A stretch of DNA of 64,000 nucleotides from Vampirovibrionales bacterium (GTDB lineage: Bacteria; Cyanobacteriota; Vampirovibrionia; Vampirovibrionales; Vampirovibrionaceae), in assembly GCA_029262635.1 (NCBI GenBank), contig JAJCZA010000023.1, positions 62,001 to 126,000 on the forward strand, read 5' to 3'. The notes beneath the pieces are model-generated. The model was not told the origin of the DNA and searched no databases. It was given only the letters and a program-made list of their open reading frames with translations. A program made the position numbers and the translations under genes. This document shows positions 44,684 through 52,654 of this stretch, in pieces; positions within the stretch are counted from its first letter, which is position 1; each line of letters starts with the position of its first letter.

Positions 44684-44764
44684 AATCAGATAGGCTCCCT
44701 TTAAGTTCATTGCGTATCATATTGCTATGGTAAAGGATTCAGTCCCAAGTGACCCTTTGTATTA

Positions 44765-44784
44765 TGACACTTTTTTGAGTGTCA
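44765..44784. repeat. inverted repeat in the divergent gap
   Basis: TGACACT (44765-44771) and AGTGTCA (44778-44784) are separated by TTTTTG. It could be an operator for the DUF2339 unit or for the gene at 44902. No direct evidence. Confidence 0.3.
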
Positions 44785-44830
44785 CACCCTTTCAAGAAAA
44801 TCGGGCTTGTAAAATTTGTTGAATTTTTTA

Positions 44831-44912
44831 TAAAAATAGGGCAAGTCAGATGTTTTAGGAACGTTATCTTATTGATAAGCAGCAATGAAAGGTTCTGAAC
44901 CATGCAAATAAC
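44831..44912 (+). repeat. duplicated leader, copy 1
   Basis: This is an 82-base segment from TAAAAATAGGGCAAG through the start codon and first codons of the gene at 44902. It is repeated, with about four substitutions and one indel, at 45482-45564 in front of the paralogous gene. It contains TTATC-TTATT-GATAA (a short hairpin). Confidence 0.85.
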
Positions 44913-45468
44913 GGCTTCCTCTCCAACCACTCATACCATACCCCAAGGGCAACCTAAATTTGGGCATTTGGCGAATAAAAAAGAGTTTGAAGAAATTAAA
45001 GCAATAGCTAGCGCTCAAGGTTTGAACAGTGACAAGCTAAATCCCCATTTTGCGATTATTAACGGGAAAGGCGGAATGTTAAAAGCTATTCAGGATGGAG
45101 TAGTTAACAAAGATACATTTAATAATTATAAACAGTGGCTTAGTCGGGTAAGTATTCCGTTTGTTTCACAACCTTTTATGGTGACTCTGGAGAACACCAA
45201 GGATCCTCAAATGGTGGATAAGTTTTTAAAGACGACTCCTCAAGAAGTTGATTCCATGAATGTTGCCGAGTATAAGATGCTTAACCCTGCCAAAAGTCGA
45301 GGTAAATCGGATACCCAAGTTCTTCAGATGGTCTTGGATGAAAGCCCGTGTGCTGTGTATGTGTATAAAACAGGACCAAAACAGTTACTACTTCTTCAAG
45401 TTCCTTATGAGCGAGAGGATAAGCCCAAAGTAGAGCCTGATATGTTGCTTTATCAAAAAACGAAATAA
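44902..45468 (+). CDS. FG-motif protein, tandem paralogue 1
   Basis: This encodes 188 residues beginning MQITASSPTTHTIPQ and then GQPKFGHLANKKEFEEI. No transmembrane helix or signal peptide is visible. The body is mixed alpha/beta with a conserved centre (QPFMVTLENTKDPQMV with KTTPQEVD) and an end GPKQLLLLQVP. It is paralogous to the next gene: QPKFGHLA-x-KKEF, QPx-MV-x-L and GPKQxLxLL are shared. A family of N-terminally FG-tagged proteins is common in this lineage by my recollection, but the function is unknown. Confidence 0.75.
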   Translation: MQITASSPTTHTIPQGQPKFGHLANKKEFEEIKAIASAQGLNSDKLNPHFAIINGKGGMLKAIQDGVVNKDTFNNYKQWLSRVSIPFVSQPFMVTLENTKDPQMVDKFLKTTPQEVDSMNVAEYKMLNPAKSRGKSDTQVLQMVLDESPCAVYVYKTGPKQLLLLQVPYEREDKPKVEPDMLLYQKTK

Positions 45469-45481
45469 GAGGCTTTGCTTC

Positions 45482-45564
45482 TAAAAATAGGGCAAGTCAG
45501 ATGCTTTAGGAACGTTATCTTATTGATAAGTAGCAATGAAAAGGTTCTAACCCATGCAAATAAC
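45482..45564 (+). repeat. duplicated leader, copy 2
   Basis: This is the second copy of the leader at 44831-44912, located directly after the first gene's stop and extending through the MQI codons of the second gene. The duplication therefore covered the promoter/leader and the coding region. Confidence 0.85.
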
Positions 45565-46138
45565 AACGTTTACTCCAACCTCAGTCTCTCAAGCGACGCC
45601 CCAAAAGCAGCCTAAATTTGGCCACTTGGCGAGTAAAAAAGAGTTTAGAGAAATTCAAAATATTGCTGGGAAATTAGGGATAGAGAGTAGTGCTTTAAAC
45701 CCAAATTTTACTCTTGTTAATAACCAAAGTAGAATTCCCTTTTACAATTTTTTTAGATGGAGAATACCGAATCTCCTAGCGCTTAAAAAAGCGGCTAAAG
45801 AGTATGGAGAATTCCTTCAAGGAGATAGTATTAGGCGGCTTCAGCAACCTTTAATGATAGTGCTTCAAAACTTTCCAACCCAAAAGAGCAAAAATAAATT
45901 TTTAGCTATCACTCCCAAGGAAGAACTGAAAGCAATTGTATCGGGCCTTAAAAAAATTGATCCTCAAGCTTTCCGGGGAAGAACGGATGATGAAATCGCT
46001 CAATATGTTTCAGAAAACTCTATTTCTTATAAGAAATATGAATCAGGACCCAAACAGATGCTTATTTTACTTAATCCCAAGGGTTTTTCAATGAATAGAG
46101 AGGACTTTTATCTGATTATCCCATTCGACAAGTTGTAA
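45554..46138 (+). CDS. FG-motif protein, tandem paralogue 2
   Basis: This encodes 194 residues beginning MQITTFTPTSVSQATPQ and then KQPKFGHLASKKEFREI. Relative to paralogue 1 it has an insert rich in aromatic and basic residues (FYNFFRWRIPNLL, about residues 62-74) and ends with NPKGFSMNREDFYLIIPF. The core (QPLMIVLQNFPTQKSKNKFL, TPKEEL, FRGRTDDEIAQYV and GPKQMLILL) aligns throughout with paralogue 1. It shares the duplicated leader. It is convergent with the small membrane gene at 46273-46539. Confidence 0.75.
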   Translation: MQITTFTPTSVSQATPQKQPKFGHLASKKEFREIQNIAGKLGIESSALNPNFTLVNNQSRIPFYNFFRWRIPNLLALKKAAKEYGEFLQGDSIRRLQQPLMIVLQNFPTQKSKNKFLAITPKEELKAIVSGLKKIDPQAFRGRTDDEIAQYVSENSISYKKYESGPKQMLILLNPKGFSMNREDFYLIIPFDKL

Positions 46139-46272
46139 GTCGTACAATGGACGCTTGAGGACTTCGCCCTCAAGGTCTCTGAGAAGAGGCGGAACGTCCC
46201 CGAAATCAAGTGGCCCTGATGGAGAATTCATTAAATTTATAAGATAAGCCAGAATAAAAGAAGCGTTGCTTC

Positions 46273-46539
46273 TTAAAAAACGGGAAACTGTTTGCGGGCG
46301 CTGTGGATGTAGAATGTCAGGCCACCGAATGCCACTATGCCCAGAGAGGTTTCTCGCGTAAACCAAAATGCCCCAATCAGTAAAAGGCAGAGTATAATAA
46401 ACAAGAAATATCCGAACCACTCTCTTATTTTATCTCCCAATGAAAGACGATCCAATGTTTCGCCCATGTCTAGAAGGCGAACGAGAGAACCATAGACAAG
46501 CATCACCATGAGAAGTGATGTAAGCAAGACATGAGCCAT
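46273..46539 (-). CDS. small membrane protein of unknown function
   Basis: This encodes 88 residues with two or three hydrophobic helices (about 3-25, 43-60 and 66-80). The ATG follows AAGGAGAATCCTCCC, a Shine-Dalgarno that is itself half of an inverted repeat (GGAGAATCCTCC), which could mask the ribosome site. Convergent with the FG-motif gene. No family recognised. Confidence 0.6.
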   Translation of the reverse strand: MAHVLLTSLLMVMLVYGSLVRLLDMGETLDRLSLGDKIREWFGYFLFIILCLLLIGAFWFTRETSLGIVAFGGLTFYIHSARKQFPVF

Positions 46540-46616
46540 GGGAGGATTCTCCTTCAGTGGTTTTTAGCGTCGGTCGGACCGGGTTCGACCGTGGCAAGAT
46601 TCTAGCAAAAAGGAGA

Positions 46617-46644
46617 AAAAACTACATCAAAGGGTGTAGTTTTT
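46617..46644. terminator. hairpin with T-run
   Basis: AAAAACTACA pairs with TGTAGTTTTT over an eight-base loop. The A- and T-runs at the stem ends would terminate transcription on either strand. It lies upstream of the gene at 46761 and may insulate it from its surroundings. Confidence 0.45.
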
Positions 46645-46760
46645 CGCCAAATCATCAAGATAACCCTCCAAAAGGTCGACTTCAGAGCCAAGCCTGACAG
46701 AAGGTCAGGTCAATGCATTTTGCTGAACATATTGCTGAACATAACTACGAGGAAATACGC

Positions 46761-47858
46761 ATGCGACTCCTGTCCGAAAAAACTTTGAGAAACCTGTTCG
46801 CCCTTAGCTTCTCGATGGTTCTGTTTACCAGCACGATAGCAGAGGTGAGTTGGGGCGATATGGTGGTTGAGGATTTAAAAACGCCGGTAACCGCAGTGCT
46901 ACAAGAGGAATTAAGCGTTGAAACTACGCAGGCAGGTAGCTCGTTTACCGCCATTACTCAGGAAGACTATCTCTATAAAACCAGTATTCTTCCGGCAGGT
47001 TCCCGCATTATAGGTAAAGTAGAAAAAGTAAAAAAATCCAAGCGACTGGGACGGCCGGGTTATCTTCAACTAAAAATCACCCAAGTGGAATTTCCGGATG
47101 GGCAAATTTTTACCATGCCAGAAACCGTGTTGAATAAAAGAAACAAAGAGAAAAAAGTAAAAGCTCAGCGACATTATCACCCAGAGGCTAAAACCAAAAG
47201 CGGGATGATGAAATCCAACATGGTCTCCATGATCGCAGGATCCTCGACAACTATCGCCCTAACCTCTGTAGGCACGTTTTCATCACCTTACGCACTAGGT
47301 GCTCGGGTGGTGGCCGGCGCCATTTGGGAAGGGTTTAAAGGAGATAAACAAAAACCTCTGTATAAGCGCCTAGCCAAAGGGGGCTGGCGAGGTACCGGTG
47401 TTCCCGGTATGTATTACTATATTAAAAAAGAGCCCAATCCGAACTTTGAAGCCAACGCCGATATTGAATTACACATGAACCCTTATGCGTATGAAGAACT
47501 GCTGAAGGCCAATGCCAATCCCGATGCTGATTGGGAGAATCCCGATTTCAAACGGGTGAAATGGGATGATTATGACTCGCTGGATAACTACGCTAAAATG
47601 GCCGAGCAATTGCAAGATGTACCCGAAGCTGTTTTAACTGTAAAAGCTCAGCCTCAGCCGAGTTCGTCGCCCAATACCTCAGAAGCCCGAAAGCCCTCAA
47701 GAGAAGAAGTCTATTCGCCGGATCCGAACGAACCTGTTTTTACACCGTCACCTGCCGTTCCAGATAAAGGAGCCTATGACTACTTGCCGCCTGTTCCGGG
47801 GCAGGAACAGGAAAAGTCATCGACGTCAGCGGAAGACACCGGATTGAGATTCTTTTAA
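46761..47858 (+). CDS. secreted LPAG-domain protein with Pro-rich tail, paralogue A
   Basis: This encodes 365 residues from the ATG at 46761 (GAGGAA nine bases upstream); the frame is open to 46713. A signal peptide covers about residues 1-30. A beta-rich domain follows with LPAGSRIIGKVEKVKKSKRL, GRPGYLQLKITQVEFPDG, and GTGVPGMYYYIKKEPNPNFE. The last ~75 residues are Pro/Ser-rich and disordered. The order LPAG-x-G-x-RPGY-x-PDG-x-G-G-PG is shared with the gene at 50541. It resembles VirB10/TrbI-type barrel edges only faintly. It overlaps the convergent HTTM gene by 33 bases. Confidence 0.75.
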   Translation: MRLLSEKTLRNLFALSFSMVLFTSTIAEVSWGDMVVEDLKTPVTAVLQEELSVETTQAGSSFTAITQEDYLYKTSILPAGSRIIGKVEKVKKSKRLGRPGYLQLKITQVEFPDGQIFTMPETVLNKRNKEKKVKAQRHYHPEAKTKSGMMKSNMVSMIAGSSTTIALTSVGTFSSPYALGARVVAGAIWEGFKGDKQKPLYKRLAKGGWRGTGVPGMYYYIKKEPNPNFEANADIELHMNPYAYEELLKANANPDADWENPDFKRVKWDDYDSLDNYAKMAEQLQDVPEAVLTVKAQPQPSSSPNTSEARKPSREEVYSPDPNEPVFTPSPAVPDKGAYDYLPPVPGQEQEKSSTSAEDTGLRFF

Positions 47859-49607
47859 TAAACAGGATTCTTCCCAGATAAAGACGCGCTGAAAAGCTTC
47901 GCCGTGGCTGTTGGGCGGCGGTGTGCTTTTTTTTAAAAAATAGAGCCTAAGCTGATTAAATTCAGGACTATTTTTCTCCTTTAATTTTTCCCGGCATAGG
48001 TAACGGGCGTATTGCCGGACGAGTCCTGGCTTGATCTCTGGGAATGTTATAAAGACCATCCACTTTGTCCAGCGTTCCTGACCATGATAGTGGAGAGCTT
48101 CTTGAGCCTGAATCTGGCCATCTTTCATAAGAAACAGGCCCGCCTCCTGTGTCTCTTTCATGGGATATGGGGCAAACATGCTCCAAGACTGACCCAGGCC
48201 AAAGGCCGTTGTGACCCATTGAAGCGGTAGGGACAATGACGGACTTTCGCCTCGCATGACCTGAAGGCTAAGTAAGTTCATAAAGACCATGTACCCCGCT
48301 AAAACAATGGCTATTAAAGACATAGCGATGTTAAGTAAAGGCTTGTTCTGAGAAGAAATCGAACGCCAACAGAGCCATTGAGAGAGCTGAAATAGCTGGG
48401 GACGATGATTGGCAACCTTTTCATAGAGAGCGTTGGCTAAGGTTCTCTGCCATTGTAAAACAGGCGCCATAAAAAACAGCCATGGCGATTGTTGGAGACA
48501 GAAGGTGAGTGCATCTGCTTTTAGCATCATGTCACCTTGAGCGGGCTGAACGATCCATGAATGATGGGTTTTCATGAGCGGGTTATAAATAGGAGAATCT
48601 TGAGCGGGCTGTAGCTTGACGTGAGGCAGGATTAAAAACTCCCGAAGTAGATACACCCCTTTTTTGCAGACCCGGCATTCGCCATCGTAATAAAGGCTAA
48701 AAGACGGCTTAGATGCAAAGAGGCTCTTCTTTTTTTCCTCCCACATCGATGAAGGAATTAAAGCAAGCAATGTGACGAGGTTGATCCATGGAAATAACCC
48801 GAGATAAAAGGCCGCTCCAAAACACAGGTTGAGTAAAGCCAGCAGAAAAATAACACCCCATCGGCAATCGTCATTTTTCCATGGAGAAAGAAGAAAAAGA
48901 GGCCCAATGAGTTCCAGGTAATAAACCACAGAGGTGAGCTGAGGGAATTGACTCGTCAGATTCATAAAAAGCGGGGCCAGCGGGGTGGTGATGGTGTGGA
49001 TACGAAGAGCGTAATAGACGGCCGAATTTTCGGCATGCCATTCAGCGCCTGTTTTGAGCAGAGCGGAAAAAACATAAAGGCAGATCACCTGAAGGGTCAA
49101 TGCAACCGTTCCCCCAGAAAAAACCTTGGACGAAGGCAATGTCGATGGATTTTTGTTTAATGCGGCATCCACGGAAAACATTTGGCTCAGGGGCAGAAAC
49201 ATCGACCAAAACAAGAGATGCCGAAGTACTTCATCACCACCGGTTAAAATAACTGGTGCCCGATTTTGCAGGGATAATAGCAAAGCCCATGAGAGGAACG
49301 TAACCCATCGGGTATGGTAGCCGATGAGTAAGAAGAGGGCCGCCAACAGTTGAAGGATAAACAGTAGAAGCTGAATGCTAGCATCACCGCTGATAAGGTG
49401 CAGACTCCAGCCGCCGGGAATAAAAAAGAGATCCACCACATCGGCACGAGACAGTAAGCCACCGTCCGTGTAAAAGGCGGACAAATCGCCCAGCCGCCGA
49501 AGGAGGTCAATGAATAATATGCCAGCGAGACCGATCCGAAAAACGGCCAGTGAGCGATAATCGAGACTAAACGTTTTTCGAAATGAACGAAGTGTCTTTA
49601 ACCACAT
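47826..49607 (-). CDS. HTTM membrane protein fused to a DCC thioredoxin-like domain
   Basis: This encodes 593 residues. The N-terminal ~270 residues start with YRSLAVFRIGLAGILFIDLL and contain about seven hydrophobic helices, as in the HTTM (vitamin-K-dependent carboxylase-like) family. At about residue 305, FSLYYDGECRVCKKGVYLLR is the start of a DCC (DUF393) thiol-disulfide domain with the D-G-x-C-x-x-C motif. Another hydrophobic stretch and a soluble tail follow. HTTM-DCC pairs are seen together in other bacteria, consistent with an envelope redox role. It is nine bases downstream of the SLH gene. Confidence 0.85.
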   Translation of the reverse strand: MWLKTLRSFRKTFSLDYRSLAVFRIGLAGILFIDLLRRLGDLSAFYTDGGLLSRADVVDLFFIPGGWSLHLISGDASIQLLLFILQLLAALFLLIGYHTRWVTFLSWALLLSLQNRAPVILTGGDEVLRHLLFWSMFLPLSQMFSVDAALNKNPSTLPSSKVFSGGTVALTLQVICLYVFSALLKTGAEWHAENSAVYYALRIHTITTPLAPLFMNLTSQFPQLTSVVYYLELIGPLFLLSPWKNDDCRWGVIFLLALLNLCFGAAFYLGLFPWINLVTLLALIPSSMWEEKKKSLFASKPSFSLYYDGECRVCKKGVYLLREFLILPHVKLQPAQDSPIYNPLMKTHHSWIVQPAQGDMMLKADALTFCLQQSPWLFFMAPVLQWQRTLANALYEKVANHRPQLFQLSQWLCWRSISSQNKPLLNIAMSLIAIVLAGYMVFMNLLSLQVMRGESPSLSLPLQWVTTAFGLGQSWSMFAPYPMKETQEAGLFLMKDGQIQAQEALHYHGQERWTKWMVFITFPEIKPGLVRQYARYLCREKLKEKNSPEFNQLRLYFLKKSTPPPNSHGEAFQRVFIWEESCLLKESQSGVFR

Positions 49608-49616
49608 AAAGAGCCA

Positions 49617-50288
49617 TTATAAGCCTGTAGAAGGACTATAACGTTTTTTTCGTCCGAGCCACCAAGAGAGCGCATAAGCCATGTCGCCCCGGGTCATGGG
49701 TTCTCGCGGACGAATCTTGTTTTTCTCTGCATTAATAAACCCTTCGGAAGCTGCTGTGGCAAGGGCTTTTCGTGCCCATGCAGGAATTTCTTTTTGATCC
49801 GTGTAATGGTTCAACATGTCGTCGATAGTGGACTCTTTAAAGGAATACACACCAAAGGCCTGAGCGAAAATAGCGAACCCTTCGGCCCGGGTTATTTTTT
49901 GTTCCGGATAAAACAGGCCTTTGCGATAACCGGACATAATACCTCGGCTGACGACTTTTTCAATAGCATCATAGGCCCAGTAATCAGGCTTTACATCCGT
50001 AATGATTTTCATGCTGTTCGTCTCGGGACGGGCGTCTAAATCAAACGTTCGAGTGAGAACGGTCGCCAGTTCGGCTCGGCTCATCGTATTTTTAGGATGA
50101 AATTCACCATCGGCCAGGGGCGTCATTAGGTTGGCTTTTAACACTTCTTCTAATGTGGCAGGGGCTTCCGGTGTAAAAGGCGGGTTGTTTGTAAATCCAG
50201 ACGATTGAGAGGCTATTAAAGCGACGAGAAAGAGAATTAAAAGTTGAGTAAAGAGCCATGATGACTTCAGTTTAAAAAATTTGAACAT
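49617..50288 (-). CDS. secreted protein with S-layer homology domains
   Basis: This encodes 223 residues from the ATG at 50288, with AAAGGGG upstream. The signal peptide (about 8-30) precedes two or three SLH repeats: ADGEFHPKNTMSRAELATVL, then ITDVKPDYWAYDAIEKVVSR with GIMSGYRKGLFYPEQKITR, and a third with GFINAEKNKIRPREPMTRGD. SLH domains bind secondary cell-wall polymers or, in Gram-negative relatives of Cyanobacteria, link the outer membrane to peptidoglycan. It is probably an envelope anchor protein. Confidence 0.88.
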   Translation of the reverse strand: MFKFFKLKSSWLFTQLLILFLVALIASQSSGFTNNPPFTPEAPATLEEVLKANLMTPLADGEFHPKNTMSRAELATVLTRTFDLDARPETNSMKIITDVKPDYWAYDAIEKVVSRGIMSGYRKGLFYPEQKITRAEGFAIFAQAFGVYSFKESTIDDMLNHYTDQKEIPAWARKALATAASEGFINAEKNKIRPREPMTRGDMAYALSWWLGRKKRYSPSTGL

Positions 50289-50540
50289 GGAGTAGCCCCT
50301 TTCACAGATTGAATCACTTGATTGTAGTGTAAATAAACAATACAAACAAATGGGGTTCTATATTGACGGCAACGACTTGTATCTCATCGATTTGACCCTT
50401 TTTTGTTACTAAAGTCTATTTTTTCATTTTAATGACTCGTGTGATGTGGTAGTTTTATGAGCAAGTGAGCAGGGTGGCTGTGTTCGATCCGGCTCTTTGG
50501 CTGTTGAACTGAATGATTGTCAGTAGAGAGAAAGATAAAC

Positions 50541-51275
50541 GTGATAAATTCGTTAAAAACGCATGTAGGAATGGGCCTAGCGGCTCTGTTAATTGCTGCT
50601 CTGAGTGTGCCGCTCCCGGTGAGTGCAAAACAAACCTTGAAAAGCCTGAAGGAGCCGCTAACCTTACAAATGACAATGGCACTGGAAGGCAAAGCTACCG
50701 TGGAAGGTGATATGTTTCAGGCTGTATTGACCGAAGATTACGACTACGAAAAGTGGACTCTTCCGGCGGGGACAAAGTTTTCCGGCCGGATTACCAAATC
50801 GAAAACGTCACACCATATGGCACGTCCGGGTTATGTGGTGATGGACATTACGGAAGCCACACTGCCTGACGGGACCTCTGTGGCGTTGGCGGATTATCAA
50901 AACCGAAATAAACCGGTGGTTCATAAAGATGCAAATACGGTGAAGCGAGTGGTTTATAACGGGCTTCCTTTTTTCCTTGTCAATGCCGCGACAACACTGC
51001 CTCTGCGTTTAGTTACAACCGTACCCGGCATGCCCATTGGCTTTGCCAGTAAAATGGCGCTAGGGGTTGCCAAAGAATACCACCGGAAGGACAAAGATAA
51101 AAATCGACCAAATGGTCATAAAGTGGGTTATGGCGTTCTTGTTGGAACGGGGCTACCTGGTATTATGTTCACAGCGGCCAAACGCCCTGAACCTGACCTG
51201 AAAGCTGGTGATAACATCGATGTGTATCTAGAGCCTGAGGGGTTACTTCAGGTGTTTGAAGCGAGTACGCCGTAA
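50541..51275 (+). CDS. secreted LPAG-domain protein, paralogue B
   Basis: This encodes 244 residues from a GTG at 50541 (TTG at 50517 is an alternative). The signal peptide ends PLPVSAK. The domain includes WTLPAGTKFSGRITKSKT, ARPGYVVMDITEATLPDG, an Ala-rich helical stretch, and GTGLPGIMFTAAKRPEPDLK, matching paralogue A (46761) in order and spacing. It lacks the Pro-rich tail of paralogue A. It is followed by a long terminator at 51340-51390. Confidence 0.75.
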   Translation: MINSLKTHVGMGLAALLIAALSVPLPVSAKQTLKSLKEPLTLQMTMALEGKATVEGDMFQAVLTEDYDYEKWTLPAGTKFSGRITKSKTSHHMARPGYVVMDITEATLPDGTSVALADYQNRNKPVVHKDANTVKRVVYNGLPFFLVNAATTLPLRLVTTVPGMPIGFASKMALGVAKEYHRKDKDKNRPNGHKVGYGVLVGTGLPGIMFTAAKRPEPDLKAGDNIDVYLEPEGLLQVFEASTP

Positions 51276-51339
51276 CCTTTTATAATCCCCTTACATACCT
51301 TCACAACCCATTGCTGGCAAGGGGGAAACGGAAGATAAT

Positions 51340-51390
51340 AAAACAGACGCTTATCGTAACCTTGAACCGTTAGCGATAAGCGTCTGTTTT
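51340..51390 (+). terminator. long rho-independent terminator
   Basis: A 17-base-pair perfect stem (51340-51356 with 51374-51390) is extended internally by TAAC/GTTA pairs. The right arm ends in TTTT. It terminates the gene at 50541 and lies just upstream of the small gene at 51411. Confidence 0.7.
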
Positions 51391-51410
51391 AGTAGAGAGG
51401 AGTTTTCGTT

Positions 51411-51509
51411 ATGAGTGAAATAATTCAAGAGTCCTACTGCTGGTATCGGGGATTGATGATTGCGACAGCTTTCGGGCTTCTAACTCTATGGGTGGGGTTG
51501 GGGCTTTAA
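51411..51509 (+). CDS. 32-residue single-helix membrane peptide
   Basis: This encodes MSEIIQESYCWYRGLMIA and then TAFGLLTLWVGLGL. An AGGAG lies nine bases before the ATG. The sequence is a single transmembrane helix with a short polar N-terminus. It sits between two perfect hairpin terminators (51340-51390 and 51529-51563), so it is a separate unit or reads past the first. No family recognised; a toxin-like or small regulatory role is possible but unproven. Confidence 0.55.
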   Translation: MSEIIQESYCWYRGLMIATAFGLLTLWVGLGL

Positions 51510-51528
51510 TCACCCTCTAACGGATTTC

Positions 51529-51563
51529 AAAGACTCATGAAGACACGTTCTTCATGAGTCTTT
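51529..51563 (+). terminator. hairpin after the 32-residue gene
   Basis: A 14-base-pair perfect stem (AAAGACTCATGAAG with its complement, loop ACACGTT) ends in CTTT. It separates the small gene from the EEP array. Confidence 0.55.
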
Positions 51564-51639
51564 ACCTTCTGGAACTTTTTACAGGGTTTCGTGTCCATGG
51601 TTTCATCGTTAATAAAATAAAGAGAAAAGAGAACAGGGC

Positions 51640-52647
51640 ATGCTGACTGATGAACGACTAAAGTGGGTGGATGGATTACTGGGAACGATTTCTCTTTTAG
51701 GTTTTTTGGGAGGCGTGGGGAGCCATGTTTGGTTTCTAGAACTATTCCGGCATTTTTCCCTACAGTATTGGGTACTAAGCTTTCTGGCGTTGGCGATTCT
51801 CTTGGTCCGATGGGATGAACGCCGATTACGCTATTGGTTGCTTCCGCTACTGCTTTGCCTTATGGTGCATGGCAATCAACTGCACCCATATTTCTTTCCG
51901 TCGAACATCAAACCAACTTCAGGTGTTGAGGCAAGTAAAACACCTCCCCTGAAGTTATTACATATGAATGTGTTGAAATTCAATCAGAACTACCCAGCGG
52001 TGGCAAAGGTGATCCGAGCCGATCAGCCTGATATTTTATCCCTTCAGGAAGTCGATAAACGCTGGCTAAAAAAACTGAATGAATTAGGGGCTTTGGATAA
52101 TTATCCACACCGGGCGGTGCACCCTTCAACGGAAAACGGGCTATATAGCCGAATTCCAATGGATTCTTTAACAACAGAGCTTGTCCCGAACGCGCAGGAC
52201 GGAATTTTTATCGAGCGAGGTGAAGGCAGTATTCTGGTGGCCCGGTTTAAATGGCATAAGCAATCGGTAACACTACTGAACTTTCATCCGGCCACCCCGG
52301 TAACGCCGGGACAGTACCAAGGGCAGCAGCGTCATTTTGAAACCCTGATCCAAAAACATCAGGCAGAACCCGGCCATGTGATTGTGGTGGGCGATTTAAA
52401 CACCACCCCGTGGTCGGCAGGGTTTCAGAAAATAACAAGCCAATTAGGACTTCAGGACGCTCGTCAAGGAAAGGGACTTCAACCGACATGGCCTGCTTTT
52501 TTCCCGTTGATGGCTATTCCCATTGATCATGTGCTCACGTCATCCCATGTTGTCACACAAGCTCAACGGGTTGGGCCGTTTGTTGGGTCGGATCACCTAC
52601 CCATTTATATCGAACTGGGTTTTTTGCCCCGGAATCCGGTAAAATAA
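51640..52647 (+). CDS. membrane-anchored endonuclease/exonuclease/phosphatase protein, paralogue 1 of 4
   Basis: This encodes 335 residues. Hydrophobic helices (about 10-35, 41-57 and 63-81) precede an EEP domain: KLLHMNVLKFN (catalytic Asn), LSLQEVDKRW (metal-binding Glu), LLNFHPATP (His), VVGDLNTTPWS (Asp/Asn), PIDHVL and FVGSDHLPIYIEL (final Asp-His). All catalytic positions are present. EEP enzymes cut phosphodiester or phosphomonoester bonds in nucleic acids, lipids or sugars. The soluble domain probably faces outside the cytoplasm. Confidence 0.88.
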   Translation: MLTDERLKWVDGLLGTISLLGFLGGVGSHVWFLELFRHFSLQYWVLSFLALAILLVRWDERRLRYWLLPLLLCLMVHGNQLHPYFFPSNIKPTSGVEASKTPPLKLLHMNVLKFNQNYPAVAKVIRADQPDILSLQEVDKRWLKKLNELGALDNYPHRAVHPSTENGLYSRIPMDSLTTELVPNAQDGIFIERGEGSILVARFKWHKQSVTLLNFHPATPVTPGQYQGQQRHFETLIQKHQAEPGHVIVVGDLNTTPWSAGFQKITSQLGLQDARQGKGLQPTWPAFFPLMAIPIDHVLTSSHVVTQAQRVGPFVGSDHLPIYIELGFLPRNPVK

Positions 52648-52654
52648 AGGGCGT

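Noticed and set aside
44831-45564. Mobile element or CRISPR-like repeats
   Set aside because: Only two copies exist, each tied to the start of a paralogous gene; they fit a gene duplication, not an array or insertion sequence.
46088-46420. 110-codon minus-strand frame overlapping the small membrane gene
   Set aside because: It overlaps a better-supported gene in another frame and the end of the FG-motif gene, without a ribosome site.
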